Shown: in pieces, positions 56,768 to 64,000 of the stretch
How the letters are laid out: the number at the start of each line of letters is the position of its first letter
Numbering within the stretch: the first letter of the stretch is position 1
Assembly: GCA_032164245.1 (NCBI GenBank)
Contig: JAVMKO010000017.1
Location: forward strand, 19,072,756-19,136,755
Direction: 5' to 3'
Length of the DNA stretch: 64,000 bases
DNA from: Sternotherus odoratus
Lineage: Eukaryota; Chordata; Testudines; Kinosternidae
Position numbers and translations under genes: made by a program
Notes under the pieces: model-generated
What the model saw: only the letters and a program-made list of their open reading frames with translations
The model's database searches: none
What the model was told of the DNA's origin: nothing

Positions 56768-57461
56768 CTGCCCCCCACGCCCTCTGCCCCCTATACCTCC
56801 TGAGCCCCCTGCGCTGCTGCCCTGCCCCCCACGCCCTCTGCCCCTATACCTCCTGAGACCTCTGCCCTGCCCCACACCCCCTCTGCCCCATATACCTCCT
56901 GAGCCCCCTGCGCTGCTCCCCTGCCCCCCACGCCCTCTGCCCCCTATACCTCCTGAGCCCCCTGTGCTGCTCCCCTGCCCCCCAGGCCCTCTGCCCCCTA
57001 TACCTCCTGAGACCTCTGCCCTGCCCCCCACGCCCTCTGCCCCATATACCTCCTGAGCCCCCTGCTCTGCTCCCCTGCCCCACACTCCCTCTGCCCCATA
57101 TACCTCCCGAGACCTCTGCCCTGCCCCACACCCCCTCTGCCCCATATACCTCCCGAGACCTCTGCCCTGCCCCACACCCCCTCTGCCCCATATACCTTTT
57201 GAGCCCCCTGCGCTGCTGCCCTGCCCCACACTCCCTCTGCCCCCTATACCTTCTGAGCCCCCTGCGCTGCTCCCCTGCCCCACTCCCCCTCTGCCCCATA
57301 TACCTCCTGAGACCTCTGCCCTGCCGCACACCCCCTCTGCCCCATATACCTCCTGAGCCTCCTGTCCCCCACGCCCTCTGCCCCATATACCTCCTGAGCC
57401 CCCTGCTCTGCTCCCCTGCCCCACACCCCTTCTGCCCCATATACCTCCTGACAGAGGTACA
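56768..57461. repeat. C-rich minisatellite, about 14 units of mixed length
   Basis: The word 'tatacct' recurs 14 times at spacings of roughly 40-55 bases, within units of the type 'ccctctgccccatatacctc' then 'ctgagccccctg' or 'ctgagacctctg' and 'ctgccctgcccc'. Two unit types (GAGCCC and GAGACC) alternate irregularly, indicating higher-order structure. Confidence 0.92.
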
Positions 57462-57534
57462 CCCTTGGGTCCTGCCCCACACACTCCCTGCCTCTTGTCA
57501 TGCTTGTAACCTGCTCTTAAGGCTCTGAGATTAC

Positions 57535-57540
57535 AATAAA
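57535..57540 (+). terminator. Possible distal SMG6 poly(A) signal
   Basis: A canonical AATAAA in 'gattacaataaaactctcc', 1.56 kb after the SMG6 stop, immediately beyond the minisatellite. If used it would place the whole minisatellite in the 3' UTR. It could also be chance. Confidence 0.35.
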
Positions 57541-59487
57541 ACTCTCCGTTGAGTCACCTGCGGTCACGCCAGGCCGTGTTTGGGTCCTGCGGGAGCTCTC
57601 GGGTGCTCTCTGTCCTGTGGGGCCAGGGGGACCCAGGAGAAGGTGAATTATCCCTATGGGCAGACGCAGCCGTGAGCAAGGACCTGACACAACTGCTAGT
57701 GGTTGCTGCTTGAGCAGCTTTGCAAGGCCAAGTTGCCCCTTGAGCCTGGATGGGGAGCCCTTGAGCTGCCCCCATTTCCCGGCGTCTGCCCCACTGAGCC
57801 TGTCAGGCAGCGTCCCGCCGTGCCTGGCGTCAGTGCAGCCCAGAGAGGCCCACGCAGCTGCGGCTGAGCTGTGTCTCCTCCAGGGAGCCTGCCCCCGTCT
57901 GCAACAGACCCCGAGGGGGGCATCCCAGGGGCAGAGACTGGGGGAGCTGTGGCCCCCTCCAAGCTAGGCCGGGCTGCAGAACAGCCCAGGGAGCTGTGAG
58001 GCCAGGCAGGTACCCAGCACCTTAAGGAAGGCGCAATGTTGCCCTCTCTAGGGACGTAGCTGTACTCCCAGGCCTTCCCCATGCAGGGCCGGCCTCTCTG
58101 CGGGAGCCGGGCGAAGGGCCCTGTGGGAGGAGTGGAGGGGGGCTGGACAGGGAGGCCCGGACCGAAGGCAGCTGTTTTGCCAGTGAGGCTGCTCCTGCCT
58201 CCCAAATTTGAGGGCAAACGTGTGGAACAAGAATCTGGCTGCTCAGCCCCTGAGGGGGGAGGGGTGCTCTCTGGCCTCCCTCAGGAGATCGGGAGGCGGC
58301 TGCTTCTCTGGGCACCAGCAGCTCAGCCACTCCCCTCAGCTGGGACTTTGGCATGGGACAGGGGTGGAGGGGTGGGGCTCAGGGCTGACCCCCGGGTCCC
58401 ACTGTGCAGGTGCCAGGGCCGCCTGAGTCCTGCGTGCTCACCAAGCAGTGCTAGCCAGGTGCAGCCTCCCCTCAGACCCTGGCTCCCTGTCCCAGCTGGC
58501 TCTGCGGGTGCCAGGCGAGGGGGGGGGGCAGGACTAGGAGACAAGCCCCAGTCAGAGGTGGGGGCTCAGCGCAGGCCCGGGACAGGCACAGCAGTAAGTC
58601 AGGGAGGTCTCCAGGCCAGCACTTGCCCGCTGGCGCCAGAGGAACACGCCAGAGCCACTGGCGCCTGGACCGCACCTTGGGACTAAACCGCCGGGGGAGC
58701 AGCTGGTGTGACCGGGGCAGGACCGTTCCCCAAAGGAACCTGCTGAACTCTGCCATGGACCAGTCCCGGCCGAGCCAGTGTCAGGAGAGAGCCCGCCAGG
58801 GACACCGGAAGTCGGACACCCCCGGCACCGCAGAGCGGAGGACTCGCCCGCACCATCCCCCTGGACACGGCTGCCACCAGCTGCTGCTTCGCAGAGACGT
58901 GTCCCCGCTGCAGGATCCACGCTGGGACTGTCAGCAGGATCCGGCCTGCGACCCAGCAGCCTGACAAGGACACGCCGGTGCCAGGCTGGAGGCAGCTCCC
59001 GCCCTCAGGCTCTGGGGTCCCGCTTCCCCAGGGCTGCGGGCCGGGGCCTGGCTTTGCTCCAGCGCTGCCCGTTGGCTGCAGCGTGACTCTTGGGCTGGGC
59101 AGAGCCGGCCGGGCGCAGGGGCGAGGCCACGGGGCGTGTTGCTTTGTTAAGAGATTTTCTTAAATAGTTTTTCCTACCAACTGCTTCTGGGGCTGCCTCG
59201 CTCTGGTCTGTTCCCTGGGGGGGGGGGGGGGACGCGGGGCCCCTGGGCCTCAGCCCGACTGGGCCCGGAACCAGCTCCCGCCCCGGGCAGCGCTGCCGGC
59301 TTTGGGGGCAGAATGGAGCCGGGCCCGAAGGCTCCCCAGAGCCCCGCAGGAGTTTTGCCAGCAAAGGCCCATGGTGCCCAGCCAACCTGCCCCCGCCGGC
59401 CCCGGGCAGAGCCTGCCCCAGCACCCTGCAGCCCCCACGAATTTCTGCTTGTGCCCCAGCAGAGCACAGTTACCCCTCCCCCCCCCT

Positions 59488-59835
59488 GCTGTTCTCCCTG
59501 GGGAGGGGCTGTCACCCCCCCCGTGCTGTTCTCCCTGGGGAGGGGCTGTCACCCCCCCGTGCTGTTCTCCCTGGGGGGGGCTGTCACCCCCCCGTGCTGT
59601 TCTCCCTGGGGAGGGGCTGTCACCCCCCCGTGCTGTTCTCCCTGGGGGGGGGCTGTCACCCCCCCGTGCTGTTCTCCCTGGGGGGGGGCTGTCACCCCCC
59701 CGTGCTGTTCTCCCTGGGGAGGGGCTGTCACCCCCCCCCCGTGCTGTTCTCCCTGGGGGGGGCTGTCACCCCCCCGTGCTGTTCTCCCTGGGGGGGGCTG
59801 TCACCCCCCCGTGCTGTTCTCCCTGGGGGGAGAGA
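59488..59835. repeat. 36-38-bp minisatellite, 10 units, G-run/C-run
   Basis: The unit is 'gctgttctccctggggaggg' then 'gctgtcacccccccgt'. Units differ mainly in the lengths of the G run (4-9) and C run (6-9), as expected of slippage. It can form hairpins between the G and C runs, or G-quadruplexes. Confidence 0.95.
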
Positions 59836-59840
59836 GGCTA

Positions 59841-59873
59841 TCACACACACACACACACTCTCTCTCTCTCTCC
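59841..59873. repeat. (CA)n(CT)n microsatellite
   Basis: A CA tract of about nine units is followed directly by about seven CT units, immediately after the minisatellite. Confidence 0.95.
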
Positions 59874-60189
59874 TGGACTGCAGGAGAAACACCCACCCCA
59901 GCCCTGGCTTCCCCTCCCAGGCTGCCCTTCCCAGCAGCGCCTCTGCCCCGCAGGACCCTCGCCGGTGCCCCCCGGATGGGCCTGGAATGGGGCTGAAAAC
60001 TGCAGTACAGCCCCTCCCCCGGGCTGCACGCCTTATAGCAGCCACTAGCCCCAAAGCTGGGCTTTGGAGCCACGTCCCTCCTCCTCCTCTGCCCTCCCCA
60101 GCTGGGCCAGGTCCGGACCCCTCCCCTCCACTGACCCCCCGGAGCAGAGTTTGCAGCCCCCGCCAGAGCACAGGAAGGAGCCGAGGCCG

Positions 60190-62704
60190 GGCGTGTTAAT
60201 GTCACTTTATTGCTCGTGGGTCGGAGTATACAAAAGGACGGGCCAACACGCCCGGGTACAAATCAGAAGAATACAAACCGGGTGGGGGGGGGGCAGGGAG
60301 AGCTGGATCCCTCCCCTCCCCCGCGCTTTGGGGGCAGCTGCTGCAGCTTTGTCCCTGCTGGCTGCCAGGGTGCAGGGCAGCCCTGGGGGACTCCGGCCTG
60401 GGATCCCTGGCCCCAGCCAGGCCCTTAGTTGCCTGTGGGGAGCCCCTGTGGCGCCCACGTCCCTGCACAGCTGGGAAGGGGGCAGGGCCAGGGCCCTGAG
60501 TCACTGCTAGCCAGAGGCGGCTGAGCCGGCGGCCTGGACATGGGGCCCTGGGGGCGTCTGCCCCCAGCCCCCGGAGGAGCAGCCGCTCGGGAAAGGCACG
60601 GTTGGGCGGAGGCCGGGAGCGCTCACCGGGGGGTGACCCTCGGCCCCGTGTGCAAAGGAGAAAAGACTAAGGCAGGGGAAAGAGCTTCACATTGTGCTGC
60701 AGGCCAGGCGGGGGGACGGGACCGGCCCCGGCCCGGTCCCCGTGGCGCTGGTGGCTCTGCCTGGACAGAGGGAGGGAGGCCCCAGTGGGGGGCCGGGCGT
60801 GGCAGCCCCTGGCTCTTGTGCCCGGGAGCCCAGGCCTGCCGGGAGGCTCTGCCCGCTCAGTGCAGCCCGGCCGCGGAGGGCAGAGCTCAGTGCGCGGGGG
60901 GGGGGGGGGGCTCCTGTCTCCACTGGTCAGCAGGGCAGAGACCCAGCCGCTCACCCCCCCCCAGTGTCACGGGCCCCTGCACTGCCCCCCCCCGTCTCAG
61001 CCCCAGCCCGGTGCCCAGCCCCCTGCCTCTCCCTGCGCAGGAAAGCAGGGGACTGAGCCCTTTGGTCTGGCCCAGGACTGAGCCTCCGGGGAGCCTCCCA
61101 CCAGAGCTGCTGGGGGGGCTGGGGCGTCTTCCCGGGCCCAGCCCTTGGGCGCCAGCAGCACAGCGAGGGGGGAGCAGCCCGGCCCCCAGCCCCACCCTGA
61201 GAGCCTGGCTCCCCTCCCCCGCCTGCACGCTCTGGGCCTAGAGCCCAGCTCGGCCTGGGCACCAGCCCCGGGGGGGGGGGGGGCAGCTCCCCACTGTGGC
61301 CTAGTAAGGGGGGGGGGGGCGGGGAGCCCACCCTGGCAAAGCCCATCAGGCTTTTAACAACCTGCCCCCCGGGGCCTCCTGCGTCCCGCCCACCCCCAGC
61401 ATTCACCCCCCTCCCAGCACCATGCTCCCCACCCCGACCCCAGAGAGGGGACTGGACGCCCCCCCGGGGCCCAGCTCCACCCTCCCTCCCCCGGCGCCTG
61501 GGGACGTCTCTGGGGCAGGTTCCTGGGGAATCGCCCAGGGCAGGAATTCCCCTGTGAGGCCGCTGGGCCTGGGGGACACTGGGGCCATCCCTGAGTACGG
61601 GGGGCTGGGCCCGGCTGCAGGAGCCCAGAGGGGGGCGGGCGGGGGAGGGAACTGGTGGGTCTTTCTCCCGCCCCACCCCCAGCCAGGCCCAGCCGCACTC
61701 AGAGCTGGGAGAGGAGCTGCCCCGACCAGGGCGCAGCGGGAAGAGGCAGGGGCCGGGCCCAGGCGCTGGGCAGGGTTTGCTGGGCCTGGGCCTAGAGATT
61801 CCTGCAGAGGCCTTGGAAGATCAAATCCGCCGCATCCGGCAGGGATCCGGCCCCTGGACAAAGCTGAGCCGCGGGAGCCCCCCCGAGGGGGCCGTTCTGC
61901 TCCTCTGGGGGGAGAAGGGAAGATCCATTCCTGACCCCACCCCCACCCTGCTGCCCTGCCCCCGCCCACCCTACCAAGGCTGGAACCAGGCCCGACGGGC
62001 TCCCTTCCTCGCAGCAGGCCGGGGGCTCCCGAGCCAGAGTTCAGCCTGGAGCTGCAGTTGCTTCAACAGCAAAACGTCCGTGTCCCTCGCAGAGCCCGAC
62101 TCCTCCGGGCCTGGCCAAAGACACCCTAGGCCTGGGGCGGGCTGGGGACAGGAAGATGGAAGCTCTGAGCCCTGCTGCGTGCGGCAGGGAGGCTGCGGGG
62201 AGACTGTCCTGGCCTCCTTGGGTCCCGGGGCGGGGAGCGACTGGCTCCTGAGGTAGGAGGCAGCTTCACATTTTCCTTGTGCTGGGAGGCACCTGCCCCT
62301 GGCTGGGGCAGGTAAGGCAGGGGCACGGTGCAGCGTGCATTGTATCCGGGCACCGCCTGGCAGCCTCCAGGGAGCAGCCATCGCAGGACGCAAAAAGGGA
62401 CGGATGCCAACACGGCCCCACCCTCCACCCTACTATTCGCACCAGGCCACAGCCCCAAGCCTATGGCAAGTTAACCCCAGCACAGCTCGTGTGGGACCCT
62501 CGGCGAGGGCCTTGGCCTCCCCTGGTTCTTTGGCTGCTCTGGTCGGTCCCCGGTATTTGGAGAGGGTGGAAGTTCTCCATCACTGCACATTTTCGGGGAG
62601 AAAAGTTCCCGCTCCCCAACGGCCACAGAGCGTCCACACGGGGAGGGACCCTGCGGCCTCTTTGGCTCTAGCCGCAGCGGGCGGCCTGTGGGTCCTGACC
62701 CCCG
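60190..62704 (-). other. HIC1: HIC1 3' UTR (inferred)
   Basis: The region lies between the HIC1 stop codon and the first good minus-strand AATAAA at 60206-60211. It is GC-rich with G runs at 60898-60910, 61270-61283 and 61307-61318. The extent is inferred from the poly(A) signal only, and a shorter UTR is possible. Confidence 0.5.
60206..60211 (-). terminator. HIC1 poly(A) signal AATAAA (candidate)
   Basis: TTTATT on the plus strand is AATAAA on the minus strand, 2.5 kb after the HIC1 stop and facing the SMG6 signal across about 4.1 kb. Confidence 0.6.
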
Positions 62705-64000
62705 TTAGGTGGGCGAGTAGCGCTCTATGCTCCGGTCCCCGTGCAGCAGCGGGCCCGGGCCCAGCATCTCAGCCGCCTTCTCCTGGCTGAGCCCCAAGTG
62801 CTCGGCCGTGAATCGGGCCAGCGGGTACAGGCTCTCCAGGCCCTTGGGGTCGCTGAGGAAGTGCGAGGTGTGGGACAGCAGCTCGGCCGCCTTCTCCTGC
62901 TTGAGGCCCAGCTGGTCGGCCGTGAGCCGCGCCATGGCGAAGACGCTCTCGGGGAAGTCCAGCTTGGCCTTGCCCTCGGGCCCAGCCGCGTGCATCTTCA
63001 TGTGGCTGATGAGGTTGCGCTGCTGGGCGAACTTGCCGCCGCAGACCTGGCACTCGTAGGGCTTCTCGCCCGAGTGGATGCGCATGTGCTCGGTGAGCCG
63101 GTACTGGCGGGTGAAGCGCATGCCGCAGGCGTCGCAGGCGAAGGGCTTGAGGCCCAGGTGGCTGCGCATGTGGCGCGTCATGGTGCCGCGCTGCGTGAAC
63201 TTCTTGCCGCAGATGGTGCAGGGGTAGGGCCGCGTGAGCCAGTGCGTCTTCTCGTGCTGCCGCAGCGTGGCCGGGTCCTTGTAGGCCTTGTCGCAGGAGG
63301 CGCAGCGGTAGGGCCGGATGATGTCGCCCAGGCTCTGGCCCCCTTTGTCCAGGAAGGGGCCGGCCTGCTCCGCGGCCGCCTTGTGGTACAGCTCCTCCTC
63401 CGTGTGCGCCTCCACGTGGGCGTTGAGCTGCTCCGAGCTGGGGAAGCCCTTGCCGCAGGGGATGCAGACGTACAGGTTGTCGCCCAGGCTCTCGGGCTCG
63501 TAGGCCAGGTGGGGGCAGAAGGGCCCCAGGGTGCCCCCGGGGGAGGGGCCCTCGCTGCTGCCCGTCTCCTCGCTGGTGCTGTTGTCGTTCTCCAGCTCGT
63601 TGCTCTCCACGCTGGGGTAGCGGGACTGGGGGGGCGACTCGGCCTTCTCCTCCCGCTCGGCCTCCTTCTCCCCCTCACACTCCTCCAGGTAGCTGCCCAG
63701 GGGCTCGTGCTTCATCCAGCGGTACAGGAAGTCGCGGCCCTCGGCCCGGGCGGGGGGCTCGGGGCAGGGCGGGCTGCCCCGGAAGCGCTCCGCGGGGTGG
63801 ATCACCCCTTCGCCCACCTGGGGGGGGTCCTTGTAGGCCGAGCTGTGGTTGAGCAGCAGGGAGGCGCTGCCCGGCGGGCTGTCGTGCCGGGGGGGCAGCA
63901 AGGGCTCCCTGCCGTCCCCCGGGTGGAGCCTGTCTGCGGGCAGAAGCTGGGAGGAAGGGCTGGGGGGGCTCTTCTTGGAGAGGTCCAGGCCGCAGGGCGG
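62705..64000 (-). CDS. HIC1: HIC1 transcriptional repressor, C-terminal 431 residues (5' truncated by window edge)
   Basis: HIC1 is a nuclear sequence-specific repressor and tumour suppressor with an N-terminal BTB domain (here outside the window). The frame is open from 64000 to TAA at 62705-62707. In order: CtBP-binding GLDLSKK (residues 4-10); a SUMO/acetylation-type MKHEP (Lys 97); an acidic, Ser-rich linker; zinc finger 1 (177-199), separated from fingers 2-5 (231-253, 259-281, 287-309, 315-337), each CX2CX12HX3H in outline; and a C-terminal tail ending IERYSPT. The tail holds a repeated 22-residue motif (354-375 and 392-413). Fingers 2-5 contain KDPATLRQHEKTHWLTRPYP and GTMTRHMRSHLGLKPFACDA, diagnostic of the HIC family. 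The paralogue HIC2 shares these motifs; I chose HIC1 because SMG6 is the convergent neighbour, as in human 17p13.3. The other exons and the promoter lie beyond 64000. Confidence 0.92.
   Translation of the reverse strand, partial: PPCGLDLSKKSPPSPSSQLLPADRLHPGDGREPLLPPRHDSPPGSASLLLNHSSAYKDPPQVGEGVIHPAERFRGSPPCPEPPARAEGRDFLYRWMKHEPLGSYLEECEGEKEAEREEKAESPPQSRYPSVESNELENDNSTSEETGSSEGPSPGGTLGPFCPHLAYEPESLGDNLYVCIPCGKGFPSSEQLNAHVEAHTEEELYHKAAAEQAGPFLDKGGQSLGDIIRPYRCASCDKAYKDPATLRQHEKTHWLTRPYPCTICGKKFTQRGTMTRHMRSHLGLKPFACDACGMRFTRQYRLTEHMRIHSGEKPYECQVCGGKFAQQRNLISHMKMHAAGPEGKAKLDFPESVFAMARLTADQLGLKQEKAAELLSHTSHFLSDPKGLESLYPLARFTAEHLGLSQEKAAEMLGPGPLLHGDRSIERYSPT

Larger units (their letters stand above)
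56096..60189. other. Intergenic region between convergent SMG6 and HIC1
   Basis: About 4.1 kb with no recognised gene. It holds two GC-rich minisatellites (56768-57461 and 59488-59835), a CA/CT microsatellite and a spare AATAAA. Long open frames here, up to 309 codons, follow from repeat units and GC content. Confidence 0.7.

Noticed and set aside
56555..57484. 309-codon Gly-rich minus-strand frame and its companions
   Set aside because: They are the translation of a C-rich minisatellite and appear in several frames at once.
59302..60199. Pro-rich open frames of 200-248 codons
   Set aside because: They run through the 36-bp minisatellite and a microsatellite and have no homology I can see.
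60951..61969. Open frames of 170-241 codons near HIC1
   Set aside because: They lie in the inferred HIC1 3' UTR, overlap on both strands and are low-complexity Gly/Pro/Ala sequence.
62705..64000. Assignment of the zinc-finger gene to HIC2
   Set aside because: HIC2 shares the fingers and the CtBP motif, but the convergent SMG6 neighbour matches the HIC1 locus. The HIC2 possibility is low but not zero, because the BTB part is outside the window.

Overview
This is vertebrate nuclear DNA. It most likely comes from a sauropsid, and I favour a turtle: antisense CR1 LINE copies are common, there is a Ty3/Gypsy element with a SCAN-like capsid, hAT-type MITEs and CORE-SINE/MIR pieces are present, and the right-hand end is very GC-rich as on a microchromosome. 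The species call is inference; a crocodilian is the main alternative.

Two convergent protein genes are present. The plus strand carries the last nine coding exons of SMG6 (EST1A), the endonuclease of nonsense-mediated mRNA decay, from 3454 to the stop at 55974, with a poly(A) signal at 56070. The exons encode 462 residues that include the whole PIN nuclease domain. All three catalytic aspartates are present and fall at a constant offset from the human numbering. The minus strand carries the 3' part of HIC1 (stop at 62705, open to the window edge at 64000), a BTB/zinc-finger repressor. The visible part has the CtBP-binding GLDLSKK motif, a SUMO-type MKHEP motif and five C2H2 fingers. SMG6 and HIC1 are also tail-to-tail neighbours on human 17p13.3, so this is conserved linkage.

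Most of the window is SMG6 intron. The 29.2 kb intron between 12294 and 41486 holds most of the mobile DNA. A nearly full-length Ty3/Gypsy element lies at 16427-22263 on the minus strand; its integrase lies upstream of its reverse transcriptase and its capsid is SCAN-like, which are the hallmarks of the Gmr1-like lineage. The element sits inside one copy of a 157-bp host tandem duplication. The same intron also holds several CR1 copies, a solo LTR with a perfect 5-bp target duplication (29566-30690), an L2-like LINE remnant, a 13-unit minisatellite of almost identical 45-bp units (32768-33360), a hAT MITE with a perfect 8-bp target duplication (37904-38026) and other MITEs. Later introns hold a second probable solo LTR (44898-45558) and MIR-like SINE pieces.

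The roughly 4.1 kb between the SMG6 and HIC1 poly(A) signals contains two GC-rich minisatellites. Several AT-richer non-coding islands with clustered transcription-factor-like motifs inside SMG6 introns are candidate enhancers, possibly of HIC1, but this rests on motif inspection only. No tRNA, rRNA or CRISPR array was recognised.
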